6,502 bases of DNA, from positions 1 through 6,502 of the forward strand of contig JAFYUA010000235.1 in assembly GCA_017549745.1 (NCBI GenBank), given 5' to 3'. The notes under the pieces are model-generated. The model was not told the DNA's origin and made no database searches. It saw only the letters and a program-made list of their open reading frames with translations. The stretch's first letter is position 1. Each line of letters opens with the position of its first letter. This document shows, piece by piece, positions 1 to 5,569 of the stretch. The stretch comes from Clostridia bacterium. GTDB taxonomy: Bacteria > Bacillota > Clostridia > UMGS1810. The position numbers and the translations under genes are program-made.

Positions 1-1
1 C

Positions 2-817
2 ACCCTCATGCAGACCTGTGATGCCGAGAGCCCTATGGCAGTGCAGATTTTTGGCAGTGAGCCTGCCATCATGGCAGAATCCGCCAAAAAGGTGGAAGCG
101 CTCGGAGCAGCGATTATTGACATCAACATGGGCTGCCCCGCACCCAAAGTCACCACCAATGGTGACGGAAGCTCGCTTCTTAGTGATTTTGACCTCATCG
201 GCCGCATTGTAGATGCAGTTGCATCGGCGGTGTCGGTGCCTGTGACCTGCAAAATCCGCTGCGGTATAAAGGACTTTATCGATGTGGCATCGCTTTGCCG
301 CATCATCGAGCAAAACGGCGCATCGGCTATATGCGTGCATGGGCGCACTGCTGCAATGTACTATAGCGGCAGGGCAGACCGCAGCAAGATTGCCGAGGCA
401 AAAAGAGCCGTGAGCATTCCTGTGATTGCCAATGGTGACATATGCTGTGCCGAGGATGCCGAAGCTATGCTTGCCGAGACTGGCTGTGATGCCATAATGA
501 TTGGCAGGGGAGCGCAGGGCAATCCGTTTTTGTTCCGCCAGATTTTGGAATACCGCCAGTTTGGCGAGGTGCGCACCAATCCTACTCATGCAGAGCGCCT
601 TGAGGTCATGAAAAAGCATATCGACCTCATGTGCTCGTTTAAGCCGGAGCGCACTGCAGTGAGGGAGGCTCGCAAGCATGTGGCATGGTACACCAAGGGC
701 ATGAAAGCAAGCAGTGCCATTCGCAACGAGGTGTGCAAAACCGAAAAGCTCTCTGAGCTTTTTGACATCATAGACCGTTATATTCAATATCTTTCAAATG
801 GAGATGAAATATCATGA
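2..817 (+). CDS. dusB: tRNA-dihydrouridine synthase, DusB type (5' end outside window)
   Basis: This FMN enzyme reduces specific uridines in the tRNA D-loop to dihydrouridine with NADPH, in the cytoplasm. The reading frame is open to the window edge, so the N-terminal start of the barrel (roughly 50-60 residues, including the first FMN-contact motif) is missing. Counting from the Met at base 8, the fragment shows AVQIFGSEP (11-19), DINMGCP with the catalytic Cys at 43, NGDGSSLL (51-58), KIR (82-84), VHGRT (110-114), IANGD (140-144) and the FMN-phosphate loop MIGRGAQGNPF (164-174). The C-terminal helical domain has WYTKGMK and IRNEV, as in DusB/NifR3 proteins. The stop overlaps the next start as ATGA, so the two are translationally coupled. 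The DusB assignment rests on the DINMGCP and QGNPF signatures. The family is certain; the subfamily and the exact tRNA position are inferred. Confidence 0.95.
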   Translation, partial: TLMQTCDAESPMAVQIFGSEPAIMAESAKKVEALGAAIIDINMGCPAPKVTTNGDGSSLLSDFDLIGRIVDAVASAVSVPVTCKIRCGIKDFIDVASLCRIIEQNGASAICVHGRTAAMYYSGRADRSKIAEAKRAVSIPVIANGDICCAEDAEAMLAETGCDAIMIGRGAQGNPFLFRQILEYRQFGEVRTNPTHAERLEVMKKHIDLMCSFKPERTAVREARKHVAWYTKGMKASSAIRNEVCKTEKLSELFDIIDRYIQYLSNGDEIS

Positions 818-1182
818 GAAAATCGACCAAACTTTTAGCTGCTTGTTTTTCGGTGGCGGCTATTGCCGCGGCAGCAGGCATCATATATCTGAATGCTCAG
901 GAAACGGGCAAAAAATTTGCCTGCATTTTTGAAGACGGCAAGCTTGTGCACAAAATCGATCTCACTCAGGTGACCAGAGCATACACCATTGAGCTTGAGG
1001 GCAACATCGTGTTTGTTGAAAAAGGGCAGATTTCCATCATCGAGGCAGATTGCCCCGACAAGCTCTGCATCAAGCAGGGCGCCATAGAAAACGGCGCACG
1101 CCCTATAGTGTGCCTGCCCAACAATGTGGTGATAAAGCTCACCGATGATGAAACCGATGTAGACCTTACCACAGGAGCCTGA
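814..1182 (+). CDS. NusG domain II-containing protein, membrane-anchored
   Basis: This 122-residue protein has a basic start (MRKSTK) and one hydrophobic segment (about 7-27), so it is probably anchored in the membrane with the rest outside. The body is a small beta domain of the NusG domain II family (once called DUF1312). Its hallmark is ADCPDKLCIKQGAI (78-91) with Cys80 and Cys85, followed by IVCLPN (98-103) with Cys100. Despite the name, it has no NusG NGN domain and there is no reason to call it a transcription factor. The start is set by the ATGA overlap with dusB and by GGAGA at 800-804, nine bases upstream. In many Firmicutes this family sits directly before a Gx transporter, as it does here. 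The function is unknown; the conserved cysteines suggest a redox or cofactor-related role, which is inference. Confidence 0.9.
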   Translation: MRKSTKLLAACFSVAAIAAAAGIIYLNAQETGKKFACIFEDGKLVHKIDLTQVTRAYTIELEGNIVFVEKGQISIIEADCPDKLCIKQGAIENGARPIVCLPNNVVIKLTDDETDVDLTTGA

Positions 1183-1190
1183 TTGATATT

Positions 1191-1688
1191 ATGAACACAC
1201 GAAAAACTGTGCTTGTTGCCCTTATGGCATGTCTTGCACTGGGAATTTATGCTCTCGAGAGCATCGTGCCGCCCATCGTGCCCATCCCCGGAGTGAAGCT
1301 TGGCCTTGCCAATGTGGTTACCTTGGTGGCGATATATGTTTTGGGCTGCAGGGCGGCGTTTGCCACCTTGCTTATCCGCATTGTGCTTTCCTCGCTTCTT
1401 TTTGGGCAAGCCATGTCTTTTTTGTTCAGCCTTGCAGGCGGAGTACTTTGCTGGGTGGCAATGCGTTTTGCATCGAGATTTTTTGGCACCTCTGGGGTGT
1501 GGATTGTGAGCGTTTTTGGAGCGCTCTTTCACTCGGCAGGGCAGATCTTAGTGGCAATAGCGGTCACATCTCAGCTTGCGGTGGCATATTATTTTTTGTT
1601 TCTGATAATTTCGTCAATAATATCAGGCATATTCACGGGTATTTGTGCTTCGTATTGCATCAAGCTCATCCAAAAAAGATTTCTTTGA
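1191..1688 (+). CDS. Gx transporter family protein (Hpre_diP_synt_I family)
   Basis: This 165-residue, very hydrophobic protein has about five membrane helices. It matches the family annotated as Gx transporter, or in older records as heptaprenyl diphosphate synthase component I. The N-terminal signature is clear: ALESIVPP (21-28) followed by IPGVKLGLANVVTL (32-45). The length is normal for the family, and the overall form resembles the small S-components of ECF importers, although no ATPase or T-component gene is in the window. The old synthase name is misleading because no prenyl-synthase DDxxD motif is present. It starts 8 bases after the NusG domain II gene, with AGGAG at 1173-1177 at a slightly long spacing of 13 bases. 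The pair probably works together; the substrate cannot be told from sequence. Confidence 0.9.
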   Translation: MNTRKTVLVALMACLALGIYALESIVPPIVPIPGVKLGLANVVTLVAIYVLGCRAAFATLLIRIVLSSLLFGQAMSFLFSLAGGVLCWVAMRFASRFFGTSGVWIVSVFGALFHSAGQILVAIAVTSQLAVAYYFLFLIISSIISGIFTGICASYCIKLIQKRFL

Positions 1689-1690
1689 TT

Positions 1691-1722
1691 TTGCAACCTT
1701 TGGGGTGTGTGCGAAGTATTAT
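1691..1722 (+). promoter_or_regulatory. Candidate ECF-type promoter before the sigma gene
   Basis: The 57-base gap before the sigma gene holds TGCAACCTTT (1692-1701), which resembles ECF-sigma -35 elements of the TGAAAC/GCAACC kind, and a CGAAGT at 1712 where a CGT-type -10 would be expected. The distance between AAC and CG is 14 bases, a little shorter than the usual 16-17. A start near 1720 would lie just before the ribosome binding site. An alternative housekeeping reading, TTGCAA with TATTAT at 1717, has a poor 20-base spacer. Autoregulation by the encoded sigma factor is inference. Confidence 0.35.
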
Positions 1723-1728
1723 ATGTAG

Positions 1729-1735
1729 AAGGAGG
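1729..1735 (+). promoter_or_regulatory. Ribosome binding site that fixes the sigma factor start at 1746
   Basis: AAGGAGG lies 10 bases before the ATG at 1746. An in-frame ATG at 1707 lies upstream of this site and has no Shine-Dalgarno sequence of its own, so the shorter product is preferred. Confidence 0.85.
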
Positions 1736-1745
1736 GTTTTTACCC

Positions 1746-2237
1746 ATGTCAAAAACGGATTGCGAAATCGGTTTTAAAAGGGAAATGACAGAAAAATATT
1801 TTGATATGGTATACAGACTCGCCCTTGCTCGCACAAAAGACAAGGACATGGCCGACGATGTGTGTCAGGAGGTTTTTCTCCGCTACATAAAGACAGACAA
1901 ACGCTTCGGCTCGGCAGAGCACATAAAAGCGTGGCTCATAAAGGTGACAATCAACTGCACCAAGAGCATGTTCACAAGCTCATGGTTCAAAAAAACCGTT
2001 CCTCTCTCGCAGGAGCTTGTGTTCACCACTCCCGAAAAAAGCGATTTGTTTGACCAGGTCAGAAAGCTCAGCCCAAAACATGCCACTGTCATTCACCTTC
2101 ACTATCAGGAAGATTTGTCAATCGCTCAGATTGCCAAGCTTCTTGGCATGAAGGAATCCACGGTAAAATCCCACCTTTTCAGAGGCAGACAAGAACTGAA
2201 AACCCTGCTGGGAGGGAGGTATGATTATGAATTTTAA
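1746..2237 (+). CDS. RNA polymerase sigma factor, sigma-70 family, ECF type
   Basis: This 163-residue protein has the two-domain layout of ECF sigma factors, which direct RNA polymerase to a small stress or signal regulon. Region 2 covers about residues 15-75 and includes DMADDVCQEVFLRYI (34-48) and the AWLIKVTINC segment (62-71). A short linker leads to region 4 (about 103-155), with LSPKHATVIHLHY, a helix-turn-helix IAQIAKLLGMKESTVKSHL (126-144) and RGRQELKTLL. The start at 1746 is chosen for its AAGGAGG. The 3' end overlaps the next gene by 11 bases, the usual arrangement for a sigma factor and its membrane anti-sigma partner. No region 1 or 3 is present. The class is clear; which ECF group and which signal are not. 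Confidence 0.93.
   Translation: MSKTDCEIGFKREMTEKYFDMVYRLALARTKDKDMADDVCQEVFLRYIKTDKRFGSAEHIKAWLIKVTINCTKSMFTSSWFKKTVPLSQELVFTTPEKSDLFDQVRKLSPKHATVIHLHYQEDLSIAQIAKLLGMKESTVKSHLFRGRQELKTLLGGRYDYEF
2211..2219 (+). promoter_or_regulatory. Ribosome binding site inside the sigma gene, deciding the anti-sigma start
   Basis: GGAGGGAGG ends one base before an ATG at 2221 and seven bases before a second in-frame ATG at 2227. Only the second has workable spacing, so 2227 is taken as the start. Confidence 0.75.
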
Positions 2238-3021
2238 AGATGCTTACAAATCTGTCAACGATGAAATCCACGGTGATAGAGCGCTGCTTCATGCAATCTT
2301 AAACGGCGAAGCCCAAAAGAAAAAAGCCTTTTCGTTTCACTTTCGCCCTGTCTATACGGCGGCTCTTGCCGCTATGTTTGTGGTAGCGGCAACGACTATG
2401 TATTTCGGCTCAGGCATCAATGACCACACTGCCACCGAGGAACGCGGCATTTCACATTTTGATACTACACCATCAGACCCTGCACCCCCCATCAAAGATG
2501 AGGCGCCCATTGCCCCCGACCAATCCTCACAATCCAAAGACACCTACATCGAGGATAGAGCGCCCAAGGCAATAGCGCCCCCAATAAAAGAACCATTGAC
2601 AGAAGACTCCACCCCTGAAGCCGGTGACACGGCTATAATGCAAAGACAAATCGAGCCTGCAGGAGTTGCTATTGCCTCGGGGCAAGACTTGGAGCCTGCT
2701 TATTCGGGCGGTGGCTCTGTGCAAGAGCTTTCCAACGCGCAGTATTACGGCGATGTCATTCTGGCTATCGCTCTTCCTGATGATTTGACTCCGCTGGTTG
2801 ACATAGCGCAGATAGCTTCAAATGAGCACTGTGACCCTCTCACAATTGTGGCTTCGTCGCCATCGGGAGAAAGATGCGTCACGCTCACTTTTTCAAAGCA
2901 AGACAATCTCCACTCTTTGGTGCCCTACGCTGCATATGCAAGCATAGGCGAGGTGTATGTGGCAGTGGAAGCTCAGGGGCTTACCCAAGCTGAGATAGAT
3001 GCAATAATGGCTATAGACTGA
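2227..3021 (+). CDS. Probable membrane anti-sigma factor with unrecognised external domain
   Basis: This 264-residue protein has a short cytoplasmic N-terminus (about 1-40: MNFKDAYKSVNDEIHGD, then helical with HAILNGEAQKKK) that is suited to holding a sigma factor. One membrane helix follows (about 42-60, VYTAALAAMFVVAATTMYF), then an external part. The external part begins with an acidic, proline-rich linker (about 65-135) in which APPIK(D/E) occurs twice (86-91 and 117-122), and ends in a compact domain (about 170-264) rich in beta-forming residues. I do not recognise that domain. There is no zinc-binding HxxxCxxC motif, so it is not a ZAS-type anti-sigma factor. The anti-sigma role rests on the 11-base overlap with the ECF sigma gene and on topology, not on a domain match. 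A co-encoded sensor lipoprotein is unlikely because there is no lipobox. Confidence 0.7.
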   Translation: MNFKDAYKSVNDEIHGDRALLHAILNGEAQKKKAFSFHFRPVYTAALAAMFVVAATTMYFGSGINDHTATEERGISHFDTTPSDPAPPIKDEAPIAPDQSSQSKDTYIEDRAPKAIAPPIKEPLTEDSTPEAGDTAIMQRQIEPAGVAIASGQDLEPAYSGGGSVQELSNAQYYGDVILAIALPDDLTPLVDIAQIASNEHCDPLTIVASSPSGERCVTLTFSKQDNLHSLVPYAAYASIGEVYVAVEAQGLTQAEIDAIMAID

Positions 3022-3051
3022 TGCATAATTTTGAGAATGTGCGCAATAATA

Positions 3052-3097
3052 AACTTGTCAATCATCAGACAAGTTCTTGCCCGATGATTTTAATCAT
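3052..3097 (+). other. Potential structured RNA (H-type pseudoknot) in the 3' UTR
   Basis: AACTTGTC (3052-3059) pairs perfectly with GACAAGTT (3068-3075), leaving the loop AATCATCA. That loop can pair with GATGATT at 3083-3089 (7 bp), giving a pseudoknot with a short first loop and a 7-base third loop (3076-3082). A third element, AATCAT (3092-3097), competes for the same GATGATT. The complementarity is read directly from sequence. Folding and function are inference. Confidence 0.45.
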
Positions 3098-3102
3098 AAG
3101 TG

Positions 3103-3140
3103 CAGAGGCAGCTCGTGAGAGTTGCCTCTGTATTTTTGTT
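3103..3140 (+). terminator. Intrinsic terminator of the sigma/anti-sigma operon
   Basis: CAGAGGCA (3103-3110) pairs with TGCCTCTG (3123-3130). The stem continues inward (GCTC with GAGT, one G-U pair) to 12 bp, closed by a GTGA tetraloop of GNRA type at 3115-3118. TATTTTTGTT follows directly. It lies 81 bases after the anti-sigma stop. Confidence 0.9.
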
Positions 3141-3151
3141 AGTTTTGAATG

Positions 3152-3180
3152 TTGATATATTTTCAGTATTGTGTTAGAAT
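3152..3180 (+). promoter_or_regulatory. Housekeeping promoter of mrp with extended -10
   Basis: TTGATA (3152-3157), a 17-base spacer and TAGAAT (3175-3180), with TG at 3172-3173 forming an extended -10. The expected start near 3187 leaves a leader of about 40 bases. The mrp ribosome binding site is AAAGGA at 3214-3219. Confidence 0.8.
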
Positions 3181-3228
3181 ATATAAATAGTATAAAAATG
3201 AACTTTATCATAGAAAGGATTTTGAATT

Positions 3229-4053
3229 ATGAGTGAAGAATGTACACACAATTGTGAAACCTGTTCGGCAAACTGCTCTTCGCGCGAAAAGAGTGAGAGC
3301 CTCATCGCTGCTCCTCACGAAATGAGCCGAATCGGCAAAACCATAGGCATTGTCAGCGGCAAAGGCGGCGTGGGCAAATCGATGGTCACATCTATGCTCT
3401 CGGTGCTCATGAGAAGAAAAGGCTACAAGACCTCCATTCTCGATGCTGACATCACAGGCCCCTCTATCCCCAAAGCTTTTGGCATCACACAAAAAGCAGG
3501 AGCCAACGAATTTGGCCTTTTGCCTGTTTCCACCAAGACGGGCATCGATGTGATGAGCATCAACCTCCTTTTGGAAAACGAAACCGACCCCGTAGTATGG
3601 CGCGGCCCCGTCATTGGCGGCACTGTAAAGCAGTTCTGGACCGATGTAATATGGGATACTGACTACATGTTCATCGACATGCCTCCAGGTACAGGCGATG
3701 TGCCCCTCACAGTGTTCCAGTCTATTCCCGTTGACGGCATAATCATCGTGGCTTCTCCTCAGGAGCTTGTGTCCATGATTGTTGCCAAAGCGGTGAAGAT
3801 GGCAAAGCTCATGAACATTCCCATTCTCGGCATAGTAGAGAACATGTCATATTTTGAATGTCCCGATTGCGGCAAAAAGCACAGCATTTTTGGCGAGAGC
3901 CACATTGACTCCGTTGCCGAAGAATATGGCATATCTTCAATCAGCCGTCTGCCCATCAACCCCAAGGTTGCCGCAGGTGCTGATGCAGGCCTCATTGAGC
4001 TCTTTGAGGGCGACTGGCTCGATTCACTGTCTGACATCATCGAAAACCTCTGA
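3229..4053 (+). CDS. mrp: Mrp/NBP35 family iron-sulfur carrier ATPase (ApbC-like)
   Basis: This 274-residue cytosolic P-loop ATPase belongs to the family that binds and passes on Fe-S clusters. It has the deviant Walker A GKGGVGKS (45-52) with signature Lys46 and Lys51, a switch-like LDADITGPSIPK (72-83), Walker B FIDMPPGTGD (149-158), and SPQE (177-180). The CPDC pair (Cys212, Cys215) is the dimer-bridging cluster site of the family. The N-terminus adds a Cys-rich patch with Cys5, 9, 12 and 16 (Cx3Cx2Cx3C). This is a short form common in Firmicutes that replaces the longer NBP35 N-terminal motif, and it may hold a second cluster. The gene stands alone between its own promoter and a strong terminator. 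Its position beside Fe-S protein genes fits a role in cluster delivery; specific clients are inferred. Confidence 0.95.
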   Translation: MSEECTHNCETCSANCSSREKSESLIAAPHEMSRIGKTIGIVSGKGGVGKSMVTSMLSVLMRRKGYKTSILDADITGPSIPKAFGITQKAGANEFGLLPVSTKTGIDVMSINLLLENETDPVVWRGPVIGGTVKQFWTDVIWDTDYMFIDMPPGTGDVPLTVFQSIPVDGIIIVASPQELVSMIVAKAVKMAKLMNIPILGIVENMSYFECPDCGKKHSIFGESHIDSVAEEYGISSISRLPINPKVAAGADAGLIELFEGDWLDSLSDIIENL

Positions 4054-4066
4054 TGAGTATTTTCTC

Positions 4067-4110
4067 AAAAAGCATACTGTCATAGCAAAGCTGTGATAGT
4101 GTGCTTTTTT
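4067..4110 (+). terminator. Strong terminator after mrp, symmetrical and possibly bidirectional
   Basis: Bases 4067-4086 pair with 4090-4109 along 20 bp, with a few G-U pairs and an AAA loop. The A5 run at the left base and the T6 run at 4105-4110 on the right would also serve transcripts from the other direction. It lies 13 bases after the mrp stop. Confidence 0.92.
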
Positions 4111-4173
4111 CATTAACTAAAAACTTTATTTTTGAAAGTGCTAATTTTGTATAAAATTAACCCTTTGCACCTA

Positions 4174-4202
4174 TTGAATTATTTTGTCGTTTTTGTTATA
4201 AT
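4174..4202 (+). promoter_or_regulatory. Housekeeping promoter of the RseC-like/vor operon
   Basis: TTGAAT (4174-4179), a 17-base spacer and a perfect TATAAT (4197-4202), with TG at 4194-4195 as an extended -10. A start near 4209 would leave a leader of only about 24 bases. Confidence 0.85.
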
Positions 4203-4220
4203 GATATGTAAACCATAGTA

Positions 4221-4228
4221 GAGGTGAT
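4221..4228 (+). promoter_or_regulatory. Ribosome binding site that fixes a TTG start at 4233
   Basis: GAGGTGAT matches eight bases of the anti-Shine-Dalgarno complement and ends four bases before TTG at 4233. An in-frame GTG at 4224 lies inside this site, so it is more likely part of the ribosome binding site than a start codon. Confidence 0.75.
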
Positions 4229-4232
4229 AAAG

Positions 4233-4628
4233 TTGACAGGTGAAGGCACAGTAATATCTGTTTCGGGCGGCAGCGCAAAAGTGCTCATCCGCAAGACATC
4301 TGCCTGCTCTCATGATTGCAGTGAGTGCTCAGCATGCACTGCTCCCACATTTGAGACTGTGGTTGCCAATCCTGTGGGTGCCCGCGCAGGTGACAGAGTG
4401 GTCATCGAGGCGCGCAGCTCGCGTATTCTGGCAATTTCGCTTCTTGTGTATATCCTGCCTGTGTTTCTTCTTATTGCGGCGGCAATAGCGTGTGAGGCTC
4501 TTGCGCTTGCTACCTTCAGCGCCATCGGCATTTTTGCTTTTGTGATTGCACTGTGGGTGCTTGCCATAAGGCTCACGGCAAAGAAAACGCGCACCGCCAA
4601 TACTATAGTTGATATAATAAAGGATTGA
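4233..4628 (+). CDS. SoxR-reducing system protein RseC family, Cys4 membrane protein
   Basis: This 131-residue protein begins MTGEGTVISVSGG when read from the TTG at 4233, the usual opening of RseC/MucC-family proteins. The small N-terminal domain holds Cys25, Cys29, Cys32 and Cys35 (Cx3Cx2Cx2C), a likely Fe-S or metal site, and ends near GDRVVIEA (53-60). Two membrane helices follow (about 65-86 and 90-112), then a basic tail, RLTAKKTR. In enterobacteria RseC works with the Rsx (Rnf-like) complex that reduces SoxR. No rnf/rsx genes are in this window, so the role here is open and may concern electron flow or Fe-S handling at the membrane. It is the first gene after the promoter and ends 6 bases before the P-loop NTPase gene. 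The family is clear; a GTG start at 4224 would add three residues. Confidence 0.88.
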   Translation: MTGEGTVISVSGGSAKVLIRKTSACSHDCSECSACTAPTFETVVANPVGARAGDRVVIEARSSRILAISLLVYILPVFLLIAAAIACEALALATFSAIGIFAFVIALWVLAIRLTAKKTRTANTIVDIIKD

Positions 4629-4634
4629 TGTTCT

Positions 4635-5300
4635 ATGAAAAGACTCAACATAATCACAGGTCACTATGGCAGCGGCAAAACAGAATTTGCCATAAACTAT
4701 GCCCTCAGGCTCAAAGAAGCCTTCGGCTCTGCCACCATATGTGACATGGACATTGTAAACCCATATTTCCGCACTCATGACGCCAGTGAGTTTCTCATGC
4801 AAAGCGGCATCAAGGTCATTGCACCCGAATATGCAGGCACCAATCTCGACCTGCCCTCGCTTCCGAGTGACATCTTCTCTGTGTTTGCAGACCGCAGCGC
4901 CGCTGCAGTGCTCGATGTGGGCGGCGATGAAGACGGCGCAATAGCCCTCGGGCAGTATTATCCCCACATAAAGCAAGAGGATTATGACATGTTTATGGTG
5001 GTCAACACCAAAAGACCCGACACCTCCGATGCCGAGTCCATCATAAGCCTTGCCCGCGAAATTCAGGCGGTGTCACGATGCAATATCACCGCAATTGTCA
5101 ACAATGCCAATCTTTCATATCTTTCGGGCAAAGATGATTTCATCGGCTCGTTTGAAGTGCTCGATGAGGTTAGCCAAAAGCTTGGAGTGAGCGTGAAATA
5201 CATTGCAGGCTCACCTGACATATTGGCACAGCTTGACTCTGATGCAGAAAAATTCCCCATGCAACTTTTTATGCAGCTGCCGTTTGATGCATTTGCATAA
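4635..5300 (+). CDS. P-loop NTPase, MinD/ParA-like fold, unknown role, linked to vor genes
   Basis: This 221-residue soluble protein has Walker A GHYGSGKT (9-16), a DMDIVNPYFR segment (37-46) at the position of the Walker A'/switch I of MinD-like ATPases, and Walker B AVLDVGGDE (91-99). The signature Lys early in the deviant Walker A of true MinD/ParA/Mrp proteins is replaced here (G-H-Y-G instead of G-K-G-G). It may therefore not activate hydrolysis across a dimer in the same way. There is no CxxC cluster site and no membrane-targeting helix is obvious. AAAGGA at 4619-4624 precedes the start by 10 bases. It lies between the RseC-like gene and the ferredoxin and VorB genes, so a role in assembling or controlling the oxidoreductase is possible, but this is inference from context alone. 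Confidence 0.85.
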   Translation: MKRLNIITGHYGSGKTEFAINYALRLKEAFGSATICDMDIVNPYFRTHDASEFLMQSGIKVIAPEYAGTNLDLPSLPSDIFSVFADRSAAAVLDVGGDEDGAIALGQYYPHIKQEDYDMFMVVNTKRPDTSDAESIISLAREIQAVSRCNITAIVNNANLSYLSGKDDFIGSFEVLDEVSQKLGVSVKYIAGSPDILAQLDSDAEKFPMQLFMQLPFDAFA

Positions 5301-5312
5301 TTAACATACAAT
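5284..5312 (+). promoter_or_regulatory. Possible internal promoter before the ferredoxin gene
   Basis: TTGATG (5284-5289) and TACAAT (5307-5312) are 17 bases apart and overlap the end of the NTPase gene. A start near 5319 would fall just before the ribosome binding site. Both boxes are imperfect, and no terminator separates this point from the upstream promoter. Confidence 0.35.
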
Positions 5313-5339
5313 ATAAAATCCCAAAAGGAGGCTTTAAAT

Positions 5340-5546
5340 ATGGCAAAAGTTACTTTTAATGAAGACAGATGCAAAGGCTGCGGTCTTTGTGTGGGCGCGT
5401 GCCCCAAAAAGATTGTGACCATGGCAACCGACCGTATCAACGCAAAGGGTTTTCACCCTGCCACCGTTGTTGAAATGGACAAATGCATAGGCTGTGCATT
5501 TTGTGCGACCATGTGTCCTGATGTTGTAATCGAAGTTGAAAGATAA
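5340..5546 (+). CDS. 2[4Fe-4S] ferredoxin subunit of 2-oxoacid:ferredoxin oxidoreductase
   Basis: This 68-residue protein carries two complete cluster motifs: Cys11, 14, 17 and 21 (CKGCGLCVGACP) and Cys49, 52, 55 and 59 (CIGCAFCATMCP). Each provides three ligands to one cluster and the last Cys to the other. Size, the two-motif layout and the position directly before VorB identify it as the small electron-transfer (delta, VorD/KorD-like) subunit rather than a free ferredoxin. It would pass electrons from the thiamine-diphosphate site to external ferredoxin. AAAGGAGG at 5324-5331 lies 8 bases before the ATG. The preceding gap is 39 bases and the following gap 23 bases, with no terminator in either. 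Free ferredoxin is the less likely alternative. Confidence 0.93.
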   Translation: MAKVTFNEDRCKGCGLCVGACPKKIVTMATDRINAKGFHPATVVEMDKCIGCAFCATMCPDVVIEVER

Positions 5547-5553
5547 TCCACCC

Positions 5554-5561
5554 AAAGGAGG
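5554..5561 (+). promoter_or_regulatory. Ribosome binding site that supports the GTG start of vorB
   Basis: AAAGGAGG lies 8 bases before GTG at 5570, the same arrangement as at the ferredoxin gene upstream. The next in-frame ATG, at 5588, is too far from it. Confidence 0.85.
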
Positions 5562-5569
5562 TTTTTACA

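Noticed and set aside
744..763. AAAAGCTC/GAGCTTTT hairpin followed by T inside the end of dusB
   Set aside because: It looks like a small terminator, but the stem has only four strong pairs, it sits inside an intact gene, and the repeat follows from coding EKLSEL. An attenuation role is not supported.
966..1532. 188-codon antisense open frame across the NusG domain II and Gx genes
   Set aside because: It is rich in His, Lys and Cys with no domain pattern, and overlaps two well-supported genes on the other strand. It is a shadow of their codon use.
1707..1745. Longer sigma factor beginning at the ATG at 1707
   Set aside because: The AAGGAGG at 1729-1735 would lie inside the coding region, and no ribosome binding site precedes 1707.
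1229..1777. 182-codon same-strand frame inside the Gx gene running into the sigma gene
   Set aside because: It is Cys/His/Arg-rich with no family resemblance, while the overlapping frames carry clear family signatures.
3198..3236. 12-codon leader ORF overlapping the start of mrp
   Set aside because: It has no ribosome binding site and would start only about ten bases after the expected transcript start. Its composition is what AT-rich leader DNA gives by chance.
4132..4157. Additional promoter TTGAAA with TATAAA/TAAAAT upstream of the RseC-like gene
   Set aside because: The spacers are 12-14 bases, too short. The promoter at 4174-4202 has near-perfect boxes and spacing.
4329..4976. 215-codon antisense open frame across the RseC-like and NTPase genes
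   Set aside because: It has no ribosome binding site or recognisable motif and lies opposite two clear genes. It is a codon-composition artefact.
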